A stretch of 64,000 nucleotides of DNA from Scatophagus argus (lineage: Eukaryota > Chordata > Actinopteri > Scatophagidae), in the NCBI RefSeq assembly GCF_020382885.2, contig NC_058516.1, positions 10,841,902-10,905,901 on the forward strand, given 5' to 3'. Positions 54,701 through 64,000 of this stretch are shown here, piece by piece. The position numbers were made by a program, and so were the translations under genes. Numbering within the stretch: position 1 is the stretch's first letter; the number at the start of each line of letters is the position of its first letter. The notes beneath the pieces are model-generated. The model saw only the letters and a program-made list of their open reading frames with translations. It was not told where the DNA came from and did not search any database.

Positions 54701-55380
54701 AGGGCCTTTCAACAACACTAAGAGAATTAGAATGAACTTGAATACTTGTAGACAGAGAGCAGTAGCAATAGTTACAGCAATAGTAAACAAAGAGACATCA
54801 TATTTGGAAAAGAAACTTGACAGAACATCACAGAACAAAAAGCCAAAATCATCATCATTTCTTTTTTATGTTCATGCAAAATTCCCTTTAATGGTGCCTG
54901 ATAGAAATGTTCCACCCAAACTATTATCAATATCAACATAATCAACTGCTGTGCTCAAAATTAAAAATTTGATTTGCTCTAAAAGGAAATCCGAGGACTT
55001 TAAATCCGCAAAATGAATGAATTCAAGTCATTGTAGCCCATGTAACACGCCAATGATAACCAGCGTGTGTTTGTGTGTTCCAGTCCGTTCCCGCAGCCTG
55101 CTCTTCTACGATGAAGGGGCCCCATTGGAGGAGAGTTTAATGACATCAGAAGGGGAGAGGCTACAGTCAGAGAGCCACTCCCACATCCAGACAAGCCGAT
55201 ACACAGCTGACGCACACAGCAACCAGACATCTGGGCCCAAATTAGACCAGAGGTAGAAATATATGTATATATACACACATATATATATATGTCAGACCTT
55301 TATTGTCCTGTCAACATTAACGGAGTGCCTGTCCTCCCCACAGAGAAACAAAACCAGACGGAGTCTCAGAGTTCTTCTGA
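27687..55380 (+). CDS. creb3l1: CREB3L1 (OASIS), ER-anchored bZIP transcription factor, 13 coding exons, 502 aa
   Basis: Exons: 27687-27797, 36794-36926, 38449-38535, 46552-46706, 46810-46891, 47006-47199, 47712-47858, 48159-48217, 51577-51645, 54208-54310, 54432-54594, 55084-55252, 55344-55380 (1509 nt, in frame). Landmarks: an acidic activation region ([30 protein letters not shown]), [26 protein letters not shown], a Ser/Pro-rich stretch, [18 protein letters not shown], the basic region (about 292-317, with [15 protein letters not shown]), a leucine zipper to about 350, a transmembrane segment ([16 protein letters not shown], about 379-394), and a lumenal RSRSLL (436-441) fitting site-1 protease. 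Stress-triggered S1P/S2P cleavage releases the N-terminal half to the nucleus, where OASIS drives secretory and collagen genes. The N-terminus and the LLPL-less zipper favour CREB3L1 over CREB3L2. The start is a tandem ATGATG (27687, 27690). The lumenal tail is shorter than in mammals and has an NQT glycosylation sequon. Confidence 0.95.
31315..31460. repeat. Facing (GT)n and (CA)n microsatellites
   Basis: A (GT)n run of about 15 units (31315-31344) is followed after some 85 bases by a (CA)n run (31431-31460). The opposite orientation lets the two pair in single-stranded DNA or intronic RNA. Confidence 0.85.
32195..32300. repeat. Possible hAT-type repeat fragment
   Basis: TAGAGCTGTAATGGTACACA followed by TTTCATACCCGGTTCAT resembles the ends of short hAT elements in fish. 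A similar phrase (TAGGGATGTGTACCGAAACC) occurs at 38823. No matching second terminus was located, so the class is tentative. Confidence 0.3.
33551..33805 (+). repeat. Dispersed 250-bp repeat, copy A
   Basis: This copy shares a near-identical core with 36297-36547, including TTATTCAGCCATTGTTGTTA, TAGCAACATCGTCCGGTTAC, AAGACTATAGCTATA and GCCTGTAGGCAGCAGTAAGA. I estimate about 85% identity by eye. The ends are not symmetrical in any clear way. I do not recognise the family. Confidence 0.7.
35301..35480. repeat. Second pair of facing (GT)n and (CA)n microsatellites
   Basis: A (GT)n run from about 35301 to 35330 faces a (CA)n run from about 35446 to 35479, separated by some 115 bases. A further (GT)n run is at 35888-35920. 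Confidence 0.85.
36297..36547 (+). repeat. Dispersed 250-bp repeat, copy B
   Basis: Same orientation and extent as copy A, 2.75 kb downstream in the same intron and ending about 250 bases before creb3l1 exon 2. Both copies begin with ACTCGGAGTGACATCAC and end with AAATTGGACACAAAAAA, which marks the likely unit boundaries. Confidence 0.7.
39674..39703. repeat. Perfect 12-bp inverted repeat with 6-nt loop
   Basis: GGGATCCTGCTG at 39674-39685 and its exact reverse complement CAGCAGGATCCC at 39692-39703 enclose TCTGAG. It is GC-rich and lies 44 bases before a 50-base CA tract. No run of T follows and the setting is an intron, so it is not a terminator. Confidence 0.9.
39747..39797. repeat. (CA)n microsatellite
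   Basis: About 25 CA units with one ATG interruption near 39757, in creb3l1 intron 3. It is the longest dinucleotide tract in the window. Confidence 0.9.
43262..43629 (-). mobile_element. tRNA-derived SINE with mermaid/DANA (V-SINE) core, intact target-site duplication
   Basis: Read on the minus strand it begins GGGCAGCACGGTGGTGCAGT, then GGTTAGCACTGTCGCC and GGTTCAAATCCC, which act as A and B boxes of a tRNA-like polymerase III promoter. The core GCATGTTCTCCCTGTGCC and GTGGGTTTTCTCCGGGTACT is shared by V-SINEs. The tail ends in an (ATGGATGG) repeat. AACTAAAATGCT occurs perfectly on both sides (43250-43261 and 43630-43641), the expected target-site duplication of LINE-driven insertion. The insertion is therefore fairly recent. 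Confidence 0.88.
45590..46171 (+). pseudogene. Unidentified coding-like segment, possibly a decayed gene or element
   Basis: Two overlapping frames (45709-46008 and 45917-46171) translate into sequence with protein-like composition, such as [31 protein letters not shown] and [18 protein letters not shown] third frame gives [18 protein letters not shown] and [15 protein letters not shown] upstream. Such alternation of plausible stretches between frames suggests a frameshifted pseudogene or transposon remnant between the two SINEs. I do not recognise the family, and chance open frames remain possible. Confidence 0.3.
46254..46520 (+). mobile_element. Second V-SINE copy, 3'-truncated, abutting a creb3l1 exon
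   Basis: Head GGGGAGGTGCGGTGGTTAGC, B box GGTTCGAATCCC near 46309, and core GCCTGCGTGGGTTTTCTCCG match the element at 43262 in the opposite orientation. About 40 bases present in that copy are deleted after GATTGACTGACC, and the tail stops at GGGATAGGC. It lies only about 31 bases before the acceptor of creb3l1 exon 4 (46552). No target-site duplication was found. Confidence 0.85.
48444..48472. repeat. Perfect 13-bp hairpin in creb3l1 intron 8
   Basis: AACAAAGCGCTTG at 48444-48456 and CAAGCGCTTTGTT at 48460-48472 are exact reverse complements around the trinucleotide CAG. It lies about 227 bases after the exon encoding the basic region and start of the zipper. The stem is too short for a microRNA precursor. 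Confidence 0.9.
48959..49645 (+). repeat. Short TIR element, copy 4, with internal insertion
   Basis: The left end CCAGAGGTGGAAAGTATG and right end AGAGTACTTCCACCGCTG form imperfect inverted repeats. The left part (ACATTTTATGCTACTTTGTA, CTTCCGCTCCACTACATTTC) is the best preserved of the four copies. About 290 bases near 49135-49420 do not fit the family and are probably a later insertion. It lies in creb3l1 intron 8. Confidence 0.7.
51657..51692. repeat. (CA)n microsatellite beside a creb3l1 splice donor
   Basis: A CACACT/CA tract begins about 11 bases after the donor of creb3l1 exon 9 (exon end 51645), the exon encoding the middle of the zipper. Confidence 0.85.
53125..53275 (+). repeat. 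AGCTAAGC-family repeat fragment
   Basis: TTTAGCCTAGCGTAGCACAA, CACTGGAAGCAGGGGGAAAC and CGCTAACCTAGCTC match one arm of the repeat seen at 15700 and 18830, in forward orientation. It lies in creb3l1 intron 9. Confidence 0.5.
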
Positions 55381-55989
55381 CACAGCCTGACTCCTCCTCC
55401 CATGACTTCTCACCTCTGGCCCCTAAAAAGCCCGAAACCTGAAAAAAAAAAAAAAAAAAAAAAAAGAAGAAAGCAGGCTTCATACAAACATCCGACTGGA
55501 CCAAAATCTACATCATTCTGCCAGGACATCAACTTTTCTTTCAGTCCTCCCATCCTCTTGCCCATGCATGGCGCTTCACCTCTCTGCTTAAACAGACTCT
55601 GCTACACCTGAATATACTTGATTTTAAAGGGACCACTTTAATTGGAATTCCAATTTTTATGCATTCATATGTAGTACAATTTTTAACATCCAACTATTCT
55701 ATTAATATTTAGAAGGAACAATCATAAATAATGTCCTAGAGGTGAATTCGAATATAGAGTCTTAATAAAGGAACTTCTAGACAATATTCAATATCTTACA
55801 AATTAATTTGAACCAAAATAATTTATCACAAAAATGTAGGAACATTGCCTAGAGGACAGGCAGGTTTGAGCCACTTAAATCAGGAGTGTGAGTGCTGTGT
55901 TACCATGGCTTGACTGTCCTCACTTTCTCTCCAAAAGTCAGTGTAGAGTTGCCATTTAGAGAAAGAGCTTTTTGAGAAATGCAGTCTTA

Positions 55990-56277
55990 AAGGTCCAGCA
56001 TGTAGGATTCAGGGGCAGAAATGGAATATAGTATTCATACTTTTGTTTTCAACAGTGCAAGATCACCTGAAACTGAGAATTGTGTTGTGGTTACCTTAAA
56101 ATGAGTCTTTTATATCTTCAGGGAGGGTCCTCTTCCATTGGGTCTGCCATGTTTCTACAGTAGCCCAGAAAGGACACTTACGTTTTTGTGGCCACTGTAG
56201 GGAAGGTGGAAACGAGGGGTGTTCAGTTGGCTGCGGTCTGCAGACCACACGTCATTCAATCCTACACACTGGACCTT
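55990..56277. mobile_element. 288-bp MITE with 20-bp terminal inverted repeats
   Basis: AAGGTCCAGCATGTAGGATT (55990-56009) and AATCCTACACACTGGACCTT (56258-56277) are inverted repeats with two mismatches in 20. The interior, with GGCAGAAATGGAATATAGTA and TGCCATGTTTCTACAGTAGC, matches a short element I know to be very common in percomorph genomes. The flanks TTAA (left) and TTCA (right) could be a decayed TTAA target site. It has no coding capacity. Confidence 0.8.
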
Positions 56278-57819
56278 CAAGACGGATTTACCTTGCACCT
56301 TTAACAGTTCATAAACATAAATGCATATATTATATAAAGAAACTTGACTGACCTCCACTGTGTGAATCTAGCTGATGGTTAGCTTGATGGTTAGCATGGT
56401 GCTTGTATTTCACTACCAAAGCACTCTAGATGAAATACATTGGATCAGCGTTTATATTTTTTTCACCTATACCTATGATGACACAGGGCTGCAGCTAACA
56501 ATTATTTTGATTACTCATTAAACTAAATCTTTTTTTTTATTATACTGCAATTAATCGCTTAGTCTGCAAAAGGTCAGAAAATAGTAAAAGAAATAGCCGG
56601 TCGCAGTTTTTTTCATAGGTCATCACTTGAAAAACTTTTTTTGCTTATTAATTATCTGCCGGTTGTGCCATTTTAAAAGTGCCTTCCACTTAGATCAGTC
56701 AAATATGACCAACTTGGCCTTGATACCTAAAGGGCGCCACACATAAATATAAACCTGAAAATGTAACTCTAACCAGATTACATACAGTTAGTCGAAATCA
56801 GGGCCGGGCTTTTAGCTTATCATAAACTGACTGAATGTTCACAGTCCAAATTCTGACCAAAATTTTGCATCATTTTTGGACCGCTGAAAGGGGTCCTAAC
56901 AGAGGTTGGGAAACATGAAAAGTATTTTTATGGAATTTAAAAATTGTATATGTAATATATTTGCAGCATCGAAAAAGAGCATATTTAATTTATGCAACAA
57001 AAAAAAAAAATAAATACTGAACTTGTTTTTAAGATTAGTTTATCTTAATGTCTTGTTTTTCTAAATAATGATCGCAAAAAAAAACTCAAAAATATAACTT
57101 TAATATATTCTGAGCATCACAAAAAATGAGCATATTAATTTATGCAAAAAAAAAAACGGAAAGAAAGAAGGGGAATTGTATGTTGTGTTTTGGCATTTAA
57201 GATGATGTGAAGTTTTACATGATGGAGTGTAGTTTACATTCTGCTTCATGGAGTGTAAAACTTTGACATGATCTGTTTGTGTCTTTTAACTGTAATACAG
57301 TGTTTATGTTTCACTGCTGTCGCGTGAACGCCTGAGAGGGACTGTTTTGTCATTCAAATTAAACGTTAAAAAAAAAAGAAAAAAAAAGAAAGGTATTTTT
57401 ATCCCTCAAGCTGAAGTTTCAAAGAAATTTATCACAAATCCACCGCACTATTTTACAATTGACAATTCCAAATATGTAGATACTTTTCTGTCATAAACAC
57501 ATCCGGTTAAGTTCAAACAAAAGCAGCAGAGGAAACATCTCAGCGTGCGCTCATGCGACAGCAGTGTATGTTGTATTTATTCCTGTTTTGTAGAAAGTAT
57601 GTATATATTGACAAAACCAGTCAGGGGACTAACACATTCCAGGAAGTAAACCACCACTAGCGTTTGAAGGAACAGTGACATTTTCAAAAAAAGTCTTGAT
57701 TTGTTTGCCACTATTCTGACAATGTGAGAAAAAACAAAACCAAACAACAACAACAACAAAAAAAAAACATGGAATGATGCTCCTCGAAACAACTCTTTTA
57801 AATGTCATGGTATTCCTTC

Positions 57820-57839
57820 AAATAAAAAGCTTTTTATTT
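57820..57839. terminator. Palindromic bidirectional poly(A) signal between creb3l1 and harbi1
   Basis: AAATAAAAAGCTTTTTATTT is a perfect 20-base palindrome with AATAAA on the plus strand (57821-57826) and on the minus strand (57838-57833). It lies between convergent creb3l1 (stop 55380) and harbi1 (stop 58616), so one site could end both transcripts. Use in vivo is inferred. Confidence 0.55.
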
Positions 57840-58615
57840 CAGACATTTCACCGTCCCATTACAAAACTTTGAGGATATAATAAGAGTTCCGACTCCTATT
57901 TTGATCCCCAAAACGTTACAGATTTTCTTACTCGTCCCCATTTCATTTTGTGTCTTTCATGCTACACAAAAAACATCATGTGACTGCAGCCCGTTGCTCA
58001 GACATCCTGTCATTCTCACCCTCAACAGTCATAATGCACCGGTGTACATAAATAATAACAACTTCATGTGCAGTTGTTGTAAATAAGGGCCTTGTTTTTT
58101 GTTTTTTTTTGTATTGTGACATATCCAAAACTTTAACCTGTGGAATCACATGGGGTGGCTGCTTTTCAGAGAAGAAAGCAGCAGTTTGGGGAAAGAAGAT
58201 GTAAAGTAGGGAGGGATTTTAAAACAAATGACTGGGAGGGTGACTTTTTTCCACTCGTAAAGATACCCTGACGACACAGCAGCTGCACACAGTTTGAATA
58301 GCTGTAAAACACAAGGGGGCGCTTGATTACTCTCTCCTTTTCATGAATGTCTGCAGAGAATAATCAAACACTCTCCAGGAAGTTATTTGAAATGTGTTCG
58401 GGTGTCATGTTGTCTCGGTTTGTTGTATAGCATCTTGCATGTTCCTCCATATATAACTATGTTATCTTAGTGTAGTCAGTAGAGTAGAAACCAGCAAAAT
58501 ATTAAAAAACTGCATCAGCAACACTGTGTCTGTGGGGTTCTTGATTTGAACGTGATCCTTATGTCAAAGAATGGGTTGATCTAGTTCAAGTTTTTTTTAT
58601 TTGGTCTTCAGCGGA

Positions 58616-60654
58616 TCAGCAGCTGAAGTGTTTGAGTATGAGCTGCTTCCGGAGCTCCTCCGCCTGGCTGTCCCGCTCCTCGGGTCTCTGCTCGAGGCTG
58701 TCGGGCTGCTCGGGGGGGTCTGTTCTCTCCAGAGTCCAGGCGTCTAATCCGGACTGCAGGGAGGCGTTGTGCAGAACGCAGCAGGCCAGCAGGATGGACG
58801 AGCTCCTCTCTGGAGAATACTGCAGAGAGTGGAGGAGAAATGGCAAGGTGGATAAACTTAGGCGGTCAGTAATACTGTGACAACACTTCCTGTCTGGAAA
58901 ACATGAACGCTGGCTTTTAACTGGTTTAAAAATATACTACTCTTGTACATCAAGAAACACTGCAGAAGGTTAACTAACCTCTGGAGGAGAGAGAAAGACT
59001 AAATTCCTTCTTGAACAATATGTCACCTTTTACTTTCTTTTAAATGTGAAGTCAGAATAGATTAGAATACCTGTAAATATCCTTTGGTGCCGTCCAAACA
59101 TCTGAATCTGGTCTGGATGGCTCTGAAGGTTCTGTCCACTATCTCATGTGTAGCAGTGTGGGCTAGGTTATATCGAAACTCCGCAGGGGATTCTGGGCAG
59201 TCGACCGGGGTCATTAGCCACTTCCTAAGAGGGTAACGACGGTCGCCTAAGAAATAGAAAACAGAAAAATACTTTATCCCTCTTGTGGGGGATTTTAAGG
59301 TTCTAAATGATGCAGGCAGTCTGAAACCCACATCTCACCCAGCAGCCAGCCCTCCTCAGCATCCTGCAGCTGTTTGTGGAGTGCAGATCTCTCTAGAATA
59401 GTAGTGTCTTTCAGTCCACCCGGCCAGTGGGTTTCCGCGCTGAGCAACAATCCTCTGGCATCACAGACCAGCTGACAGCCCACAGAGTGAAAACCCTTCT
59501 TGTTCACGTACGACGAGTCTTCGCTGTTCGGAGCTTTGATCGTGACCTGGAGACGAAGGGAAAAGGAAGCAGAGAAGGTCGGATCAGCTCGGCTGTCACC
59601 CGCATACACACGGCGTTCAAAAGTGTTAATACAATATAATCTAATAAAATAAACCTGAACACAGTCCAGCACCCCCAGAACCCCTGGGAACCCTGCCACT
59701 CTCTGAAACTCCTGGAAGGACTGCTCTCTGCTTGCAGGATCTCTGTTTGGGAAACATTAGTACTGCTGTTATTGCACTTTTTCTTCCTTTTTCTTACTGT
59801 TTAAGCTAGATAAAGCCAAGAATAATAATGATCCACAAGGCTGAATATTGACTTACGTATCTCCACACCTACTATTCAAATGCAAATACTCTCTTTAGTC
59901 CAGTCCTCATGACAGACCATAGCTTGCTGAAACCTGTAAGGTTTGTTACACCAGCTTTTCTGTTTTGTTTTAATGAGTCATTTGAAAATCCAAAGCCATA
60001 TGCATAATCAGCCTCGGGGATGTTACCTAGATACTTTTCAAACGCTGCTTTTCCTTCAGTGATTTTAGAGTGGAAATAAATTTGCGGTATTTAATCAAGA
60101 AACCACAAAGTTATGACCCCAGTCACTTGTCTGTGTCATCAATAGGCATGTTGATAAGCACAACATGATATAACAAAAGACACCCAGCAGTCTTGTACCT
60201 GTTGAACGTGATGAACTGGGGTGCTTTCTCCACCAGGGCTCTGGTAACATTGGACACACATCTTGACATTGACGCCTGGCTGATGCCTATAGTGTCTCCC
60301 ATAGATGTCTGGAATGAGCCAGATGTGTAAAAACCCAAAGCAGCCAACACCTGGACCTCAGGACTGATGGCTCTGGACCGCTGGGTACGTCTACAGAGGG
60401 CCTAACATGCAGAAACACACACACACAAAAAAGACACATTTTAAGAAATAGTTATTTTGATGTGAGTATTCAAAGGTGCACATGCTCACCTCTCTGAGTA
60501 ATTCCACCAGATACAGGATAAACTCTCTGGGGAAACCAAATTGTGTGAGGAGGAAGTTGTCTGAGACAGAGTCCAAGTCAAAGCGGTCCAGCGTCTTGTG
60601 TCCTCGACCATGTAAGAGTAGATCACAGTCTAAGATAGCTATAGGGATCGCCAT
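58616..60654 (-). CDS. harbi1: HARBI1, domesticated Harbinger transposase-derived nuclease, 6 coding exons, 347 aa
   Basis: Exons in coding order (minus strand): 60654-60490, 60401-60199, 59742-59655, 59546-59339, 59246-59071, 58819-58616 (1044 nt, in frame). The start [20 protein letters not shown] and the block [20 protein letters not shown] match vertebrate HARBI1 (349 aa in human). The DDE-type nuclease domain shows Asp149 in VLDCV, Asp199 in WPGGLKD, and THEIVDRTF (254-262) where other HARBI1 proteins have a Glu at the position of Asp259. The HTH-like segment [16 protein letters not shown] is present. HARBI1 works with the Myb-like NAIF1, which brings it to the nucleus; its cellular role is poorly known. 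It is convergent with creb3l1 and head-to-head with atg13, the usual vertebrate arrangement. There are introns and no terminal inverted repeats, so it is a host gene and not a live element. Confidence 0.96.
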
Positions 60655-61035
60655 CCTGTGGATAAAAGTCAATAAAAAATAAAAAATAAATAAAAAAATA
60701 TAAGCTTCTTGTTATATTCATAGCTCCTATTCATAGTGGTATATTCTCATACTGTAAACACAAACAGAATCCCATCATTTCCACTTTACTCAGAAAATCT
60801 GTCCCCAAGTTCTGGACTAACTAACGTTAGTGTTAGGCAATGCTGAATGTCTGAATCAAACCAAGCCTACGTGCTAACTAGCTAGCTAGTTACCTAGCAT
60901 ATGAGCGTTCCTGATTTCAGTTATGTGTGATCGTGAAAAGAATTCTAACGTTGCTAAGATTCCTAGCTGAATACCAATAAATGAGAATTAAAGACACATA
61001 ATTTCTTTTGAATTAGAAAAAGAAAGAACTCTTAC

Positions 61036-61100
61036 CTTCAGAGTCATGCAACATTCGTCAACCAAAACAAGACTCAGGAACACCTAACTTGCGTCGCACA
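61036..61100 (-). other. harbi1: Noncoding first exon of harbi1 (inferred)
   Basis: On the minus strand GACTCTGAAG|GTAAGAG is a strong donor at 61036/61035. The harbi1 coding exon begins right after an acceptor (TCCACAG|GATGGCG). The 5' end is estimated. Confidence 0.5.
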
Positions 61101-61420
61101 TTCGCAGATTCGACGCCAAAAGTAGAAATGTGCGCTTTAAGTAGCTGCAGGTTTTATGGTAAATTTGTCTTTTCTTGCTCTCAAAAATCCAATTTGTATT
61201 GTCTAAAATTGATGTTTTGTATTTAGGTTGTTATTTTTCAGACGTTTAAAAATAAAACAAAAAACGAAAGTGCCTAGGTGAAATCACTGCTATCTAAACA
61301 CGTCGACATGGAGAAGATAAACAGAAAAGTAGCACAGTCGCTGTTGACGTTGTGTAGCTAAATTGGGCGTTTAAATGTACGTGGCGTTCAACGACACGTG
61401 TCAGCTTTTTAAAATTGATT
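61101..61420. promoter_or_regulatory. Bidirectional harbi1/atg13 promoter region with palindromic E-box
   Basis: This is the compact gap between divergent harbi1 and atg13. The 10-base palindrome GACACGTGTC at 61393-61402 contains CACGTG. That is the core of the CLEAR/TFEB element (GTCACGTGAC), a regulator of autophagy genes, although the flanking bases differ. No TATA box is evident. The atg13 first exon could not be located; the sequence 61420-62088 is probably its intron 1. Confidence 0.45.
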
Positions 61421-62100
61421 CGTATTTTAATGAAGTTACATCTTGAAGGGACAAACTAATGTAAGCTTTGGCGTTTTTTGATGAAATTAAAGTGCGTGAT
61501 ATTTAGCTAGCTAACATTAGCCGTAGGCTAACGCTTGCTTGCCAGTGAGTCACCTATCCGGTGGCTGTGCCTCCCCTTTTTTGAAACGTAAACGTTAAGT
61601 TATTATCTAAGAAATTATACTTGTACTCTTTTTTTTTATTATTTTGCCTGGTTCTGTGGTGTGCCGTGTGAGGCGGTTGTCAGTGTCTGTAGTTTATTTT
61701 GACCTCCAAATTTTACTCGGGCAATTTCATGTCAACGTGCAGGCCTCGCTTGCCAACTTGTAACAACTGCCATATGGGCTGTTAAAATCAACATTTGTGA
61801 TTAAAAAATATATTTGTTTTCTGTTAATGCTAAAGGCAATATTCTCACTGTAATGTACATTTTTTCCGTTTAGCAATTGCTGTTGACGTTTATTCACAAT
61901 TTCTGGGCAGTTATTTGTGTTTGACAGTTTCAAACCATTAAATCTAATTTTGGATGTGGTGGCAAAATTATTATTCCTGAAATGGTCTGGAAACATCGTA
62001 TATTGTTTTAAAAGACATTTTCACATCTGACAGTGGATTACAAACACAGTTTTGTTGACTTCCGGTGTGTTGTCTTGTCTGGCTGCAGGGTCGTGACAAC

Positions 62101-64000
62101 ATGGATAGTGGCCTGAGTCCCCAGGATAAAAAAGATTTGGACAAGTTTATTAAGTTCTTTGCCTTGAAGGTAAGAAACCAGTATGGTGATGTTGTTGTTT
62201 CCTACTCTTCTTGAAGGGTTTGTTTATTATCTCATTATCTGTTCTCTTATCTATCTATGCGGATAGTTTTATTTGCTCAGATTCAGATTCTCGGCATCCA
62301 TAAATGTTGCTCTGGATACTCCTGTCAGTAGTTTTTCTTTGGACTGTTTCTGGGTAAGGTGGTCAAAGTTTGGATGGTCTCTTCTGTCCTGTTTGTAGAC
62401 TGTCCAGGTGATCGTTCAAGCTCGTCTTGGGGAGAAGATCTGCACCCGCTCGTCCTCATCACCTACTGGCTCTGACTGGGTAAAATAACTTAGCCATTCT
62501 TTTCCTTTTAAATCGAATCATCATTTATTAGATTTACGCCTCACTGATCTAAACATATACGTAGCTGGTTCGTATTGGTGGTTTTCGTCGGTAAAGATTT
62601 TGATTATGGTTATTTCTTCTAGTTCAATTTGGCCATTAAAGACATTCCAGAGGTGACTCATGAAGCCAAGAAGGCTCTTGCTGGCCAGCTTCCAGGCATC
62701 GGACGCTCCATGTGTGTCGAGATCTCCCTTAAAACGTCAGAGGTGAGACCTCCCTCCACAAGGCGACCTTAGACCACCTCCTGCTGTCCGTTTTCTTCTT
62801 ATGTGTAGCCGCTTTTCAGCACCTGGTGGAAAGCGAAACCCGAAATCATACACAAGCTTGTTTGGAAGAAAAAACAAATTATTACCACACATGTCAGCTT
62901 TATAATCTGTGAGAGGTGGATGAAGTCTTTGTTGACCACTCGGAACACTCATATCATTTTTCTGTCCACGTTAATGTCCCTGTGTCTGTCTGTGTTCTGA
63001 TTTCTGACTCAGGGTGACTCAATGGAGTTAGAAACTTGGTGCCTGGAGATGAATGAAAAGTGAGTGTATTTTGCTTTCGTTTATGTTTTTTATTTTCCAA
63101 GCCAAATGGTAAGGAGTATTCCAGGAGGAGGATTCCAATGCTTAACGGGACAGGACTTGTTGCTTTGTGGGCCTTGTTTACTTTGTTAATACGTTGCTGT
63201 TTATTTGAAACATCGGCACACTGCTGAATTGTAATGATTCTGTGTGTCGTCCGTCATTGTTGCAGGTGTGATAAGGACATCAAGGTGTCATATACAGTCT
63301 ATAATCGTCTGTCTGTCCTGCTGAAGTCTCTGCTGGCTATCACCAGAGTAACACCTGCATATAAACTGTCCAGAAAGCAGGGACACGACTACGTCATATT
63401 ATACAGGTGAGTGAACTTTACCTGTCCTGTTAAACAGCTGCTTTCATTTGTGCTGTTTTTCGCTCGTTAACACTCACTTTACTCAACCAAAGCTCTTCTT
63501 TTGCCGGAGCTAGAGAGTTTTAAATGCCTGTTAACCTTCAGTCGACATGCAACATGTGTCAGCGTTTGTTTATACCCCTCTCTCTCATTTCTAGGATTTA
63601 CTTTGGGGAAGTTCAGCTGAATGGATTAGGAGAAGGTAACCGTAATCTCAGTTCTGTGCCTGACATGTTGTAGATCACTGAAAACAAGACTCAGGTCTAA
63701 AAGCTCTCATTTATGAAAAGCTTATTCCACTTGTAGGTGTTACATACACGGATTTTACACCGTGGTGTACTAATGCTGAAGCTTGTTGTTTGTTTTTAAG
63801 GTTTTCAGACGGTGCGCGTCGGCGTTGTCGGTACTCCTGTTGGCACGGTCACGCTTTCGTGTGCTTACCGCACCAACCTGGCATTCATGTCCAGCAGGTA
63901 TCCAACTAACACTACATGTGAAACAACAGGCGTTTTATTCAAAGGTTACAAGCGAGCATAAATCCTGTTAACTGTTGCTTCCTCCTGCAGGCAGTTTGAG
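62101..64000 (+). CDS. atg13: ATG13, autophagy-initiation HORMA protein, 5' part (partial)
   Basis: Exons: 62101-62169, 62399-62479, 62623-62742, 63013-63059, 63266-63406, 63595-63635, 63801-63897, 63991 to the window edge (606 nt, 202 codons in frame). The start exon begins at the acceptor ending 62088, and the ATG follows GTGACAAC. The protein opens [20 protein letters not shown] and continues [80 protein letters not shown] and [20 protein letters not shown]. This is the ATG13 N-terminal HORMA domain, which binds ATG101 in the ULK1 initiation complex. The C-terminal disordered half with ULK1/FIP200-binding and LIR motifs lies beyond the window. I see no disruption. Confidence 0.97.

Larger units (their letters stand above)
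55381..57839 (+). other. creb3l1: Probable creb3l1 3' UTR and repeat-bearing 3' flank
   Basis: After the stop codon there is a 24-base poly-A run at 55442-55465, a MITE-like element at 55990-56277, and A/T-rich sequence. No coding exon is seen. If the first good bidirectional poly(A) signal at 57820 is used, the 3' UTR is about 2.46 kb. An ATTAAA near 57358 is an earlier alternative. Confidence 0.45.

Noticed and set aside
55442-55465. Poly-A run as evidence of a retroposed creb3l1 3' end
   Set aside because: The gene is intron-containing and the run lies in the 3' UTR; a simple A tract is sufficient explanation.
58616-60654. Live Harbinger transposon
   Set aside because: The gene has six introns-separated coding exons, full collinearity with vertebrate HARBI1, conserved neighbours and no terminal inverted repeats.

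Overview
The window is nuclear DNA from a ray-finned fish, most likely a percomorph teleost. The evidence is spliced genes with GT-AG introns, vertebrate-type orthologues, and a repeat load typical of teleosts: mermaid/DANA-core tRNA-derived SINEs, a Tc1-like remnant, several short TIR elements and abundant CA/GT microsatellites. Nothing bacterial, viral or CRISPR-like is present. All gene models below were assembled by hand from reading frame, splice sites and family knowledge. Each coding sum is a multiple of three and gives a protein close to the usual family length.

Layout. (1) 2665-4791 (+): a nucleoside hydrolase (inosine-uridine family, 318 aa). (2) 5700-8218 (-): unc50 (257 aa), convergent with gene 1. 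(3) 10654-15067 (+): ndufs1, the 75-kDa subunit of mitochondrial complex I (731 aa, 18 coding exons). It is head-to-head with unc50 over a compact promoter carrying two ETS-type sites and a ZNF143/THAP11-like site. (4) 16713-20747 (+): a RERG/RERGL-type Ras-like protein (198 aa) with strongly altered GTPase motifs. (5) About 20.75-27.3 kb: a repeat-rich intergenic stretch. (6) 27687-55380 (+): creb3l1 (OASIS), an ER-anchored bZIP factor (502 aa, 13 coding exons, two 8-9 kb introns). (7) 58616-60654 (-): harbi1, a domesticated Harbinger transposase (347 aa), convergent with creb3l1. (8) 62101 to the window end (+): the 5' part of atg13, encoding the HORMA domain, head-to-head with harbi1.

The genes do not form one pathway. 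The creb3l1/harbi1/atg13 block matches the known vertebrate neighbourhood (human 11p11.2), while unc50, ndufs1 and the Ras-like gene are joined to it here. The features most worth checking are regulatory or structural. They are a palindromic poly(A) signal that could serve both creb3l1 and harbi1, a SINE lying about 31 bp upstream of a creb3l1 acceptor that may supply its branch point, a possible CREB3L1-type site and a long uORF at the creb3l1 5' end, two perfect intronic hairpins, an HARBI1 whose presumed third catalytic acid is Asp, and a Ras-like protein that has lost canonical switch II. I found no convincing previously undescribed multi-gene system.
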